Below the pieces are notes generated by a model, which did not search any database, was not told the DNA's origin, and saw nothing but the letters and a program-made list of their open reading frames with translations. The position numbers and the translations under genes are program-made. From Pigmentiphaga litoralis (GTDB lineage: Bacteria; Pseudomonadota; Gammaproteobacteria; Burkholderiales; Burkholderiaceae_B): DNA of 64,000 nt. The stretch covers positions 496,001 through 560,000 of the forward strand of contig NZ_JACCBP010000002.1 in NCBI RefSeq assembly GCF_013408655.1, written 5' to 3'. This document shows positions 52,742 to 61,515 of this stretch, one piece after another (within the stretch, counting starts at the first letter, position 1; each line of letters begins with the position of its first letter).

Positions 52742-52960
52742 TGTAGGCATGACATAAAGCCACTGATCCGGATGCGTTTCGGCGATTACCGGACTGTCGG
52801 ACGATGATTTATCGAAACGATGGGGTGGCACTACTTCACCACGCAGTCTGGCGCAGCGCCTTACTGGCGGACTCTCACCAGCTGTTCCCTTCGGCGGTCT
52901 TTCATTTGGATCCCTGTGGCTGATATCCCAAGGTGGCCGGCGCTGCTGCCTCGGGCGATT

Positions 52961-53460
52961 GCAAGGGGCAATGGCTATCAGCCGATGTTGTCGTTCATGC
53001 GCGCGGACTTGGGCGACGCCAGTGTCCGGCACCGGCGCCGCTCTAGAACGGCGCCAACCAACGTAAAGTTGACTTGAGTTTTCACACAAAGGCAGTTCGA
53101 TCTGTTCGAGGCGTTGGTGGATCACGACGTCGAGGACGCCGCAGCATGGTTCGAGGTGGAGCTGGCCCATTGCCTAGCATGACACCGGTGTACCCGGTTC
53201 CTCCAGAACCCGCCCTAAGACGAGTCATTGCACGCCAGCGGCTTCCGATTGGGAAACGTGGCTGCTGAGGTCGGAGTACGTCGGATACCGCCGCCGTCGC
53301 TAACGCTCACCTTGTAGGAGCTATGGGCAGGCAAGGCGGTGCTGGTCAACATAATCAACCCACGCGGCGACTCCCGGACGATCCGCGTGTGAACTGGTGG
53401 TGTCATGCGGCGCGAGTTCATCACGACCAACTTCTTGATCGAGTGGACGTGTGACGATGC
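52961..53460 (+). pseudogene. Remnants of phage tail proteins
   Basis: Plus-strand frames here contain a recognisable fragment (residues like RADLGDASVRHRRR, then a stop, then FTQRQFDLFEALVDHDVEDAAAWFEVEL) that resembles small tail-associated proteins of siphophages. A second fragment in another frame reads AVLVNIINPRGDSRTIRVWTG. Both are interrupted by stops and frame changes. Family assignment is by pattern memory only. Confidence 0.55.
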
Positions 53461-53858
53461 GGTGCAAGCAGTGCAGTCAGCCCCGCGGTGACGTTCACCG
53501 TACTAAAGGTGACCGTAGCCGGCCGTCTGCCGAGGCATCAATCACCGTCGCCAGCAGCGCGCCGGCGGCACCAGGCGGCACGGTCGGCCAGACGCAGTCC
53601 TGTCTGGCACTGCGCCTGGTCTGGTCCACGGCCGGCGCCGCGGCGCGGCACTATATCACCGCGCCATCCGTGGGCGACTACCCAGGCTTCAGCTGGAGCG
53701 GTCTGCCCAATCGCGAACCATATGTAGACGTTTCGTTGCTACTGGGTACGAATGGCGACGTCGTCTTTTCGCTGCGCTGCGTAGACCTTTGGGGCAACTC
53801 GTCGCCAACGAACACGGTGCAGCACGAGCCACCGCCAGATACCGGCGGTGGCGATTGA
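53451..53858 (+). CDS. Possible phage structural protein, probably partial
   Basis: A 135-residue frame from a GTG at 53451. The first 30 residues have poor composition and probably come from a neighbouring frame of the decayed gene upstream; the rest (from about SITVASSAPA) has a beta-rich, fibronectin-like pattern and ends PPPDTGGGD. It is followed by a hairpin-like CCCACCGCGCGCGGGC segment and then the next phage gene. Function not recognised; it may be the surviving end of a tail gene. Confidence 0.4.
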   Translation: MTMRCKQCSQPRGDVHRTKGDRSRPSAEASITVASSAPAAPGGTVGQTQSCLALRLVWSTAGAAARHYITAPSVGDYPGFSWSGLPNREPYVDVSLLLGTNGDVVFSLRCVDLWGNSSPTNTVQHEPPPDTGGGD

Positions 53859-53915
53859 CCAACAGCAGCACCCAAGCCCACCGCGCGCGGGCTTTTTCTT
53901 GTCGGCAGGGATCAA

Positions 53916-54228
53916 TGACGGAATTCAACATTGACGACTTGGCAGTCAAGCTAGCGGGCGTGGCTGGTGCTTTGGTCAACATGCGCTATCTCCAGGGTTC
54001 GCCAATGGCCCGCATCAGCAAGGCGGCCAGCGGCTCGCTGGTGAGCTATTACGCCGCACCTCACGTGGCGCACCTCACAGCATGCCCGAGGGCCTGACCG
54101 GGTTCCTGCTTGGCGTCTTCGGCATGGCCATCGTCAGCCGTGGCTGGGAAGCCCTTCAGACGGTGCCCGTGGCGGCCATCTGGCAGGCCGTGATTGACCG
54201 CATCAGCGGCCGCAAGGGAGGTGCCTGA
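53916..54228 (+). pseudogene. Frameshifted small phage membrane protein
   Basis: Frame one (ATG 53916) gives MTEFNIDDLAVKLAGVAGAL and on to a stop at 54097. The continuing protein is found one frame over from 54082 (MPEGLTGFLLGVFGMAIVS) to the TGA at 54226-54228. Joined, it would be a roughly 104-residue membrane protein directly before the holin, a common position for a second holin-like gene. One indel near 54080 explains the break. Confidence 0.7.
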
Positions 54229-54229
54229 C

Positions 54230-54508
54230 ATGGACGCGACGTTTTAAATCACCGGCAAGGCGGTAATCGCCTTCCTTTGCTGGCTCACTGTGGCTGCCGG
54301 CGCAACGCTGGCCGTCTTCGCCCCGACGATCAACGACACGTTGCTCGAGCGCGTTGCCCTGAGCGCGATCGCCATTACTGCAGTGGGCGCCGCTGTGCGC
54401 ATCCTTGCATCCGGCTGGGTGACCAACGGCGGCACAGCGTTGGCCGTGTCCCTTGCGATGTACGTGGTCGTGGTCGTGCTCAAACACACGCGGAGGTACG
54501 AATCATGA
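54230..54508 (+). pseudogene. Holin gene with early stop codon
   Basis: ATG at 54230 is followed after four codons by an in-frame TAA at 54245-54247. Beyond it the frame is open to 54508 and encodes three hydrophobic helices and a basic end (KHTRRYES), as in phage holins. A GTG at 54290 could restart translation without the first helix. The end overlaps the endolysin start by 4 bp, the usual lysis-cassette coupling. Confidence 0.72.
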
Positions 54509-55077
54509 TCTTGACCGTACAGCAGCTGGCGCGCGCCACCGATTCTCCGATCGGCCGCGCTGCGCCCTGGCTGTCGCCATTGAAGGCGGCGATGCAGGCG
54601 TTCCAGATCAACACGCCGCGCCGTGGTGCCGCCTTCCTGGCCCAGCTGACGCACGAGTCCGGGCGGCTGGTGTATGTACGTGAGTTGTGGGGGCCGACGG
54701 TGGCACAGAGCCGCTACGAGGGCCGTGCAGACCTGGGCAACACTCAACCAGGTGACGGCAGCCGGTACCGTGGCCGTGCCCTGATCCAGACGACCGGCCG
54801 GGCCAACTACGCGGCCACCCGCGACGGTTTGCGGAAGGCCGGCCCCGCCACGCCCGACTTCGTTGCCGAGCCGGCGCGCCTTGAAGAACGCGAGTGGGCT
54901 GCGCTGTCAGCGGCATGGTTCTGGACCGATTACAAGCGACTCAACCCGCTGGCGGACACCGGCACGATGGCCGACTTCGTGACCATCACGCGCCGGATCA
55001 ACGGCGGCATCAATGGCCTGTCCGACCGTCAGAACCTATGGAAGGGCGCGAAGGCTGCGCTGCAGGTGCCGGCATGA
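54505..55077 (+). CDS. Phage endolysin, GH19 chitinase-like
   Basis: 190 residues from the ATG at 54505, which has a GGAGG site; the frame extends upstream through the holin gene. The lysozyme/chitinase-19 fold shows the catalytic glutamate in LTHESGRL (E51), then SRYRGRALIQTTGRANY and a C-terminal TRRINGGINGL block. It would cleave peptidoglycan at the end of infection. It appears intact although the holin is not. Confidence 0.9.
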   Translation: MILTVQQLARATDSPIGRAAPWLSPLKAAMQAFQINTPRRGAAFLAQLTHESGRLVYVRELWGPTVAQSRYEGRADLGNTQPGDGSRYRGRALIQTTGRANYAATRDGLRKAGPATPDFVAEPARLEEREWAALSAAWFWTDYKRLNPLADTGTMADFVTITRRINGGINGLSDRQNLWKGAKAALQVPA

Positions 55078-55538
55078 GCCCGCTCGGCGCCCTGGGCATC
55101 GGTGCCGTGATCGGCCTGCTGGTGGGCGCCGGGGCTGGCTGGACGGCGCAGGGCTGGCGCGGCACCGCCCAAACACAGACGCAAGTCGCCGTGGTGGCCA
55201 CCGCGCGCAAAGACGCAGCGACGGCCGCCCGCAACGCCGAGCCGGATCAGCGCCTGATCGAATTCAACAGGATGGAAGCCAATGCGCAAGTCACCTACAA
55301 CGACAAGTCACGCCGCGATGAGAATGCGCAGGCTTCTCGCATAATGCCGCTGCTCTTGTCGGCCTGCGGAACGCCCTTACCGCCGCCGAAGTCCGCGCCG
55401 CCAGTGGTCAGGCCGGCGGCGATCCCGGAACCCGCACCGGCGCTGATGACCCCCGTACCCTACGAATCGTGGCGGGAGAGTGCACGGCAGAATACGGAAA
55501 GATGGCAGACGCTGCTGTCGGCGCCGGCATTACCCTGA
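55074..55538 (+). CDS. Merged Rz/Rz1 spanin
   Basis: 154 residues, start overlapping the endolysin stop. The N-terminal helix (about 4-28) and the following charged stretch match an i-spanin (Rz). From about residue 91 the sequence changes to PLLLSACGTPLPPPKSAPP, a lipobox and proline-rich segment typical of the outer-membrane lipoprotein Rz1, which normally lies in another frame inside Rz. A deletion or frameshift seems to have fused the two, so the spanin is probably non-functional. Confidence 0.7.
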   Translation: MSPLGALGIGAVIGLLVGAGAGWTAQGWRGTAQTQTQVAVVATARKDAATAARNAEPDQRLIEFNRMEANAQVTYNDKSRRDENAQASRIMPLLLSACGTPLPPPKSAPPVVRPAAIPEPAPALMTPVPYESWRESARQNTERWQTLLSAPALP

Positions 55539-55672
55539 CTGGGCTTCAGGAATATTTTTTAGCACTCGGCACTCGTGCAAAGTCGCCTCAGAAGCCGGCC
55601 TTTACCGGTCCACCACGTGTCGGCCGACGAACCAGAAGCAGCACCACTCGCTCCTTGCAAGCGACGAGCTCT

Positions 55673-56272
55673 CTAGTCGAAATGTGCAGCCATTGCTGCC
55701 ATGTTGTTTGGCAAACAGTACCGATCAACCATCACGGCCGGAATCTTGTACTGCTCAGCAATTGAGTCGGTACTCCGTCCTGCTGCAAGGCACGCCTTCC
55801 TCTCAGAAAAAGGAAGAAGGAACTCAATAGCTGCAATCTCCGCCAAGTACTCAGCGTCAACAGACAAAATCGCATCCACTGCCGCTGGGTCTGCTGCAAA
55901 CACCGGGTAAATACCTGCGGCCTGCACCTTCAAATCCATGTTCCTGTATTCATCGCAGTCAATGAAGGCGTGAAAAAGCTCTTTGCATAGTACAAATCGC
56001 TCCCAGCAGTCGTTGAGATCCTCCAGGATGACAATCTCAAGGTAGTCTTCTCGCGCTAAGTAAAAACCCTTGATAATCTGGGTTTTTTCACTCACGTGCA
56101 CCGTTGTGTATTGGATCGGCTTCTTGGTGAGATCTTCGGCGAGGTCCTGCAGATAGCCGATCGACTTCACTGTCGACGTACGGTCGGGCACCCGCTGGCC
56201 GTATAGTTCCGAAACGTGGCTAGCCAGCGATAGACAGTGCGCAATATGGTCGTCTTTGAGATTAATTGCCAT
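55673..56272 (-). CDS. ImmA/IrrE-like protein with altered zinc motif
   Basis: 199 residues from the ATG at 56272. The layout matches DUF955/ImmA metallopeptidases, which cut phage repressors: RFVLCKELFHAFID in the middle and AEYLAEIAAIEFLLP after it. The canonical HExxH reads KELFH (97-101), with the first histidine replaced by lysine, so proteolytic activity is doubtful; some relatives share this variant. A 69-residue gene precedes it and may be cotranscribed. Confidence 0.68.
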   Translation of the reverse strand: MAINLKDDHIAHCLSLASHVSELYGQRVPDRTSTVKSIGYLQDLAEDLTKKPIQYTTVHVSEKTQIIKGFYLAREDYLEIVILEDLNDCWERFVLCKELFHAFIDCDEYRNMDLKVQAAGIYPVFAADPAAVDAILSVDAEYLAEIAAIEFLLPFSERKACLAAGRSTDSIAEQYKIPAVMVDRYCLPNNMAAMAAHFD

Positions 56273-56334
56273 TCTGGTGCGACAAAAAAAATTGGGGCCC
56301 CCAATTGGAGCCCCACAATACAAACAGCGAAAAT

Positions 56335-56544
56335 TTAAGCGTGGGCGAGATGCTTATCGTTGCATCGAGCACGTGGCGACACTGACCCGTTGCAATAAGC
56401 TTGGAGGACATCAGCCATGCTCTGTTCCACGTGACTTAAGGCATGAGCGTCTGCTTCAAGCTTGAAAAAAAACTTTACGTCAAGAACGCCCCGTTGGACG
56501 AGCGTACCCTGTACGGCGTTCAAGCTGTCGGTTGCGTTGGACAT
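56335..56544 (-). CDS. Small protein upstream of the ImmA-like gene
   Basis: 69 residues from the ATG at 56544, with a clear GGAGAGAG site. Not recognised. It is helical and acidic, with FFFKLEADAHALSHVEQSMADVLQAY; no helix-turn-helix is evident. Being 62 bp before the ImmA-like gene and behind an operator-like repeat, it may be a partner or regulator of it. Confidence 0.6.
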   Translation of the reverse strand: MSNATDSLNAVQGTLVQRGVLDVKFFFKLEADAHALSHVEQSMADVLQAYCNGSVSPRARCNDKHLAHA

Positions 56545-56623
56545 AGCTCTCTCCGGTTCGATTAGGTGTCCTGGGGACACATAGCGCCCACTCGATGTCG
56601 AGCAAGCGATAAAATTTTGTGAA

Positions 56624-56647
56624 GTCAACTAGTACACCAGAGTTGAC
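56624..56647. promoter_or_regulatory. Operator-like inverted repeat before the ImmA operon
   Basis: GTCAACT-N10-AGTTGAC is a perfect 7-bp inverted repeat, and a further GTCAACC half-site begins at 56655. It lies 80 bp upstream of the 69-residue gene in an AT-rich 318-bp gap that holds no gene. Confidence 0.5.
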
Positions 56648-56862
56648 GAAGTCAGTCAACCCATCTAGTCAATTCATGCAACAGCGCATCGGTGTAGCCA
56701 ACATATCAGACTTTAATTCGCATAGGAATATAAGTTTGATATCGGCACGAAGTCACAAAACTCAAGCTTAGAACAGCAAATTGCGTACCCATCAATCGAC
56801 GAATCGAAGCATGCAAGCCCGGATCGGCGTGGTGTGCAGCTTGAGTAGATTCATCATAAATC

Positions 56863-57530
56863 TCAACCCATTGGCTGAGCAATTAGGCGATCGGCTGGGT
56901 AGGTCTGCATGAAATCCATCGATTCGCTAGCCGACGAGGTAAGCCAAGGCCCATGAGCGCCAGCAGGCAGAACCACGACCATCCGTTTTTCGTCTGTTGG
57001 GCGGTGGTAATCCCGCAACAACTCGTGCCGGTCTGCGTTGATCGTCAGCATGGTAAAGCTCTCAATGAGCTCGCCAGATGGCGACCGCCACCGATCCCAT
57101 AGCCCGGCGATGCTCAAGGGCTCGCCGTCTGCCGCCGTGAAGCGGGTCGGCACTGCCTTGTCGGATCGCCAGTCAGGCTCGAAAAACGCCTCGGCGGGGA
57201 TGACGAAGTGCTGGGCCTTGCGCCAGGCATTGCCAAACGTGAACGCCTTCGCCGCAGTCTCGGACCGGGCATTGAAGGTCGACAGCTTCAGTGCCTTGTC
57301 AGCGCCCTCTGCCTTGGTCAGCGCGGACACCAATCCCCACCGGCCCCTAAGGCCTTCACGGTCTGGGACCGCCTCGTCGCCAGCGTCGTGCTCTAGCGGG
57401 CGGCGAATAACAGCCCGGCGTACTTCGGCCACATGTCAGTCTTGCCGAGGTCTCCGGTCGGCCATGAGACCCCGGGGAACCTCTTTTCGAGCAACGCGAC
57501 CGCCTCGGCCGCTTGATAGTGGCTGCACAA
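56863..57530 (-). pseudogene. SOS response-associated peptidase (SRAP/YedK), frameshifted
   Basis: A TTG at 57530 with an AGAGGA site begins L-C-S-H-Y, so the processed protein would start with the SRAP catalytic Cys2. This frame stops at 57393. The rest of the protein (IRRPLEHDAGDEAV to QPMG, with NARSETAA, PAEAFFEPDW and WDRW) is one frame over. A single indel near 57410 breaks the gene. SRAP proteins crosslink to abasic sites in single-stranded DNA. It lies directly downstream of a LexA-boxed gene. Confidence 0.78.
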
Positions 57531-57584
57531 ATTTTCCTCTCGATTGACTGCTGCGCAATCGTAACTGACCAAGTTGGCCAAACC

Positions 57585-57953
57585 CTATGAGGGCTCGTCC
57601 AATTCGATGGGCAGATAGCCGTCGTCATCGTCGTCGATGTCAAGCTTGGAGGGGCGGGGTGCAACGCCACGGCCGCTTCGCCGTGCCTTTTGTTCCATAA
57701 CGGCTGGTTCCTGCTCAAGCAAGAGGTTTGGTTGGTGCAATGCGGACAAAGTGCCGCCACGCTCTTGTAGCCATACAGAGGCGACAGTGGCGCTCAGCTG
57801 GTCCACCTGTCGCAGTACCCCATGCAGACGCGCAATCTCGTTCAGCAGCATGCGAGGCATTTCGTCAGTGTGGTCGACCCAAATGGCTCGCAGCTTCGCA
57901 AGCATCATTGGTTCCATGGGCGTGGTGAGGCGCGGGCGTTTCATTGTCGACAT
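57585..57953 (-). CDS. LexA-boxed phage protein of unknown function
   Basis: 122 residues from the ATG at 57953; alternative ATGs at residues 4 and 13 are possible. Helical N-terminal half (PMEPMMLAKLRAIWVDHTDEM) and a disordered acidic C-terminus (DIDDDDDGYLPIELDE). Not recognised, but it sits immediately before the SRAP gene and a near-consensus LexA box abuts its start, so it is the first gene of an SOS-induced pair. If the first ATG is used, the mRNA is nearly leaderless. Confidence 0.62.
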   Translation of the reverse strand: MSTMKRPRLTTPMEPMMLAKLRAIWVDHTDEMPRMLLNEIARLHGVLRQVDQLSATVASVWLQERGGTLSALHQPNLLLEQEPAVMEQKARRSGRGVAPRPSKLDIDDDDDGYLPIELDEPS

Positions 57954-57954
57954 T

Positions 57955-57974
57955 AACTGTATATATATACAGTA
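57955..57974. promoter_or_regulatory. LexA (SOS) box
   Basis: AACTGTATATATATACAGTA matches the enterobacterial LexA consensus (CTG-N10-CAG with a TA core) at 19 of 20 positions. It lies right in front of the 122-residue gene on the minus strand. Confidence 0.85.
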
Positions 57975-58084
57975 TTGGCCACCTTGAAACGTGTCCAGCA
58001 CTTCGGAACGCTCCCTGCCATCGAAAGCACGCAATTTGCTGGACAGATCGGCCGGAGACCCGCACCAACGCTCGCTTGTGTAGT

Positions 58085-58142
58085 GGACTCAAAATCCCCC
58101 GCCGCGAGGCGTGCTGGTTCGATTCCGGCCCCGGGAACCACC
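58085..58142. repeat. att copy 2 (3' tRNA-Leu fragment)
   Basis: 58 bp matching 52451-52508 with two substitutions. No 5' half of a tRNA is present, so this is an attachment-site copy, not a gene. A broken integrase begins 122 bp to the right. Confidence 0.9.
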
Positions 58143-58264
58143 ATCAAATCTTCGGCTAATCCAAGCTATTAGAAGATTTCACAGCACAAGCCCCGCACCG
58201 GGGATTTCCTAAAGTTGTTCGGTTTCGGTACAGTGATGCGGCGCTAGCCCCACACGGAGTACTG

Positions 58265-59376
58265 ATGGCTACGATCGTTAGGACTTCCTCGAGCACTTGG
58301 ACAGCCCTCATTCGCAAGACCGGCTGGCCGGCCATGGTTAAGCCATTCCACACCAAGCGAGACGCCGAAGCCTGGGCGCGCCGTACCGAAGACGAAAGGG
58401 TACGCAACGTATACATCCAGCGGGGGCCGGCCGAGCGCATGACCGTCGAAGCGGCGCTGACCCGCTACCTCAAGTAGGGCACGCCCACGGAGCGGGCCTC
58501 GACCCAAGCCGTTTCCTCACCTAAAAATGGCCGGCGACCCGGACAAGCATCGCGAGCTACAGCCTCCCAGTACCAAGGCAGTGCACTTGGAACTGGCGCT
58601 GCTGGACCACCTGTTCACCTTCGCGATCAAGGAACGAGGCATTGGCCTGCCCTTCAATCCAGCATCCAACGTCCGCCGCCCGACCTCGGCTGGGGCCGCA
58701 ACCGGCGATTGACGCCTGCAGAACAGTACCGCCTGCTACAGGCCGTACATAAGCACTCGACCCGATGTACGTGTGGATCGGCCGCATTGCCGTGTTTAAC
58801 GGCATGCGGCTGTCTGAGGTTGCGACGCTACGTATCCGGCAAGTGGACATCGAGCGGCGCGTCGTTCGGCTGGAGTGGACCAAGAACTTTTCGGCTCGTA
58901 CCGTCCCGCTGACTGCTGAGGCAAGGTGCGTCTTCAGCGAGGCACTTGCCAACCCAGTGCGTCCTGCTGAGTCCGAATTTTGGTTCTTCGGCGAGGGGCA
59001 GGGATGGCATCCGCCCGCCCTACCTATTTGATGAAACATGAGCCGACGCCAAACGAGCAGCAGGCCTTAAGACTTCCGCTTTCATGACCTGCGGCACGAG
59101 GCTGTCAGCCGGTCTGTGGAAGCCGGCCTGAGCTATCAAGAGGTGCCGGCCATCAGCGGCCATAAGTCGATGCAGATGCTCAAGCGTTACAAGCGTCTTC
59201 AAGCGGAAGACTTTATGCAGAAGCTGGAAAGCCAGCTACCGGATACCAAGCTACTGACACCGGCAAGAAAGCCCATGTCGAAAAACGGTTCCGGTACGTT
59301 AGCTAGACAAGAAGCCTTGTGCACCAGCAACTACACCTTCGTGGAAGGGGGCAGCTCACTGAACTCAGTGACGTGA
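58265..59376 (+). pseudogene. Tyrosine-type integrase, multiply broken
   Basis: Fragments in order: an N-terminal arm-binding piece (58265-58477, TGWPAMVKPFHTKRDAEAWARR); a core-binding piece in another frame (about 58527-58712, TFAIKERGIGLPFNP); catalytic pieces in a third frame with GMRLSEVATLR (58765-59031) and, after several stops, FHDLRHEA, SGHKSMQMLKRY (to 59376). All catalytic residues (R, HxxR, H, Y) survive but are split by at least three lesions. It would have integrated into tRNA-Leu next to it. Confidence 0.85.
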
Positions 59377-60065
59377 TGGGCGTAAAGCAGTCCCAGCTGA
59401 ATTACCGTAACCACATATGTGGTGCCGATGGCTGGGCAAAATCGGACAGCATGCGTGCTAGTTACAAAAAAATTCCGGATCAGGCTCATGGAGATATGCA
59501 GGGTAAGGCGGCTGTCATCCTGACCAACGATTGATGGATGCCCGAGCGCTTGTTCAAGCGCAGATAATAACCCTGAGCCACTTCTAAAATGAAAGGCCTT
59601 TCACCGATGAGTTAAGAGCCTTTTCTTTGGTTCTACGCCGATCTGTGGGTTGGCGAGAGTCGCAGAACTACCCCGAGCCCCCATCGGACAAAAGGGCCAA
59701 ACCTAACGTTCAGCAATGGCCGCAACTTCAACGCAAAGGACCTCAATAGGCACAGGATTCTCCGGTAGTGACCTCCAACCCGCGGGTGTTGAAGAACACC
59801 GTCCTTGATGCTTGGTTGCGTCGCAGCTGCAACCCGCCGCTAATTGGTCGCCGTAGCCAGAAAGCTCCCGATTCCTGCTTGCTTATATTTCGCGGGGCGC
59901 CGCAAACCGTGCCGTCTCGCAAATAGGTGCGCCCATTGCACGTATGCCTGTTCCGGGCGTAGGATATTGTGTTTGTAACTAATTCACTCATAGACTGATT
60001 CAGCAAGATCAGAGTGGCTCCTTAGAGCCAGCAGCATACCTTGTAAGTTATTCATTGGGGCAAAT
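59377..60065. other. Gene-poor stretch
   Basis: 689 bp with no convincing gene. An 87-residue minus-strand frame (59743-60006) has many Cys/Arg residues and no recognisable domain; a 71-residue plus frame (59319-59534) overlaps the integrase end. Both are left uncalled. Confidence 0.5.
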
Positions 60066-60797
60066 GTGGCCGCACCCTCCAACAATCATTCGACAAGCTC
60101 TAACTATGAAATGCTGGTTGTCGCCCTCCTGAATCAAGAGATCGGTGGAATCTCCGGAATAAACATAGTCGAAATGAACCGCGACGTCAGCATTACAGGA
60201 CTTTCTGGCTATACACACCAGATCGACGTCGTGTACAGGATGAAAATCTGGCTCACTGAGATTCTAGTTCTAGTGGAATGCAAGCAGTATAAAAAGCGCG
60301 TTGGGATCGATGATTTACTCGAATTCAAGTCCAGGCTTGACGACCTTCGCGCACATAAGGGCGTCTTTGTCACCTCTTCGGGCTATCAAAGTGGAGCAAT
60401 TGAGTTTGCTCGCGCAAATCGAATCGCGCTTCTGGTTGTCCATGCAACTAAGAAACTGTCGGTTCTTTATTCGCTCAGCCAAACGAGCGAAAGAGAACGC
60501 GCGCTTGAGCAACTGGACGACCTTGAGAAGAACTATCAAACCATAAAGTCCGGACACGCGAAGCGAATCACTACTGACAGAAATTTTAAGCATGTCATTG
60601 TTCAGCATGACGGAGTGACATTGGAGCTACGCCCGTGGGAGCTTCATCAATCGATGCTTTATAAGCAGTCGTGCGCTCTGTCAGACACTGAGCGGAATGG
60701 TATCTATTTTTCCCGAGATAAGTTTGATTACTTGCCCGTCAACAAAGTCTTGAAGTCAATTGTTCTAGATATTCTCTTGGTACCAACCGACGGTTAA
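60066..60797 (+). CDS. Mrr-like restriction endonuclease domain protein
   Basis: 243 residues from a GTG at 60066. The N-terminal 120 residues have the Mrr_cat/PD-(D/E)XK pattern: D54 in HQIDVVYR, then E71-C-K73 in LVECKQYK, and downstream KGVFVTSSGYQSGAIEFA. The C-terminal 120 residues are not recognised. Mrr-type nucleases cut modified or foreign DNA; here the target is unknown. AT-rich composition and position suggest transfer with the island. Confidence 0.8.
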   Translation: MAAPSNNHSTSSNYEMLVVALLNQEIGGISGINIVEMNRDVSITGLSGYTHQIDVVYRMKIWLTEILVLVECKQYKKRVGIDDLLEFKSRLDDLRAHKGVFVTSSGYQSGAIEFARANRIALLVVHATKKLSVLYSLSQTSERERALEQLDDLEKNYQTIKSGHAKRITTDRNFKHVIVQHDGVTLELRPWELHQSMLYKQSCALSDTERNGIYFSRDKFDYLPVNKVLKSIVLDILLVPTDG

Positions 60798-60849
60798 CAA
60801 GGACGTCCAACGGGCGGGGCCTGGCGGCCTCTCATGTCGACATTAGGCA

Positions 60850-61515
60850 ATGCAAATGCAACGATTCCGCCTCGCCATAGGTTTTCTCATTCTACTTATC
60901 CTTGTGGTAAGCGTGGGGTGGCTCGCCCTTATAGGAGTCAGGGGCTTCACGGGCTATATAAGCACGATTCCCAAAGAACTTGGTGCTCCTATCATTGCAG
61001 CCGCCGCAACTGTGTTTGTGGCAACGCTGACGGTTGTTCTTGGGAAGTACTTTGAGCGGAAGAAAGAGCTCGACGCGTTATACAGAGACAAAAAAACGGA
61101 GGTTTACGATGAGTTCTTGAAAAAGTTTTTTGAGGTCTACTTTTCGAGTGGCGAGAATGTCGGCGAGCACGATCTGATCTTGTTTTTCCAAGACTTTTCT
61201 CGCAAGCTCGTGCTTTGGGGCGGTCCGGACGTCATTGAGGCATTTGTTGCGTGGAAAGATCACCTCGCAAAAGGTCTTCCCGACGCAAAATCAATCTTCC
61301 TCACAGAAGACTTTCTACTCGCAGTCCGAAAGGACCTTCGACACACAAACAAGGGGATTCGACGAGGCTTGTTTGCCCGAATGTTTATACAGAACAGCGC
61401 TCTGTTTCTCGCCATGTCAGCCAAAAATCCTAACCTAAAGTTAGAGGATATGGCTGCCATCGAAAAGTTGCTTGCCTCTGCTGAAACGACAAAGGAGGCT
61501 CCGCCGTCAACCTGA
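60850..61515 (+). CDS. Two-TM protein of unknown function
   Basis: 221 residues. Hydrophobic helices at about 8-29 and 47-66 are followed by a charged helical domain (FERKKELDALYRDKKTEVYDEFLKKF) of about 150 residues with no recognised motif. It begins 52 bp after the Mrr-like gene and may share its transcript. The layout, two N-terminal membrane helices with a cytoplasmic domain, is seen in many uncharacterised defence-island proteins, but no function can be given. Confidence 0.65.
   Translation: MQMQRFRLAIGFLILLILVVSVGWLALIGVRGFTGYISTIPKELGAPIIAAAATVFVATLTVVLGKYFERKKELDALYRDKKTEVYDEFLKKFFEVYFSSGENVGEHDLILFFQDFSRKLVLWGGPDVIEAFVAWKDHLAKGLPDAKSIFLTEDFLLAVRKDLRHTNKGIRRGLFARMFIQNSALFLAMSAKNPNLKLEDMAAIEKLLASAETTKEAPPST

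Larger units (their letters stand above)
52507..58084. mobile_element. Decayed prophage between two tRNA-Leu att copies
   Basis: The segment holds phage tail fragments, a lysis cassette (holin, endolysin, spanin), an ImmA/IrrE-like gene and a LexA-boxed SRAP locus. Several of these are broken by stops or frameshifts. It has no integrase of its own inside the att pair; a broken integrase lies just outside the right copy. About 5.6 kb, far shorter than a complete phage. Confidence 0.8.

Noticed and set aside
58085..58142. Second tRNA-Leu gene
   Set aside because: Only the 3' half is present; there is no acceptor 5' strand or D-arm.
59743..60006. 87-codon minus-strand frame
   Set aside because: No ribosome-binding site or domain and odd composition; not enough to call a gene.
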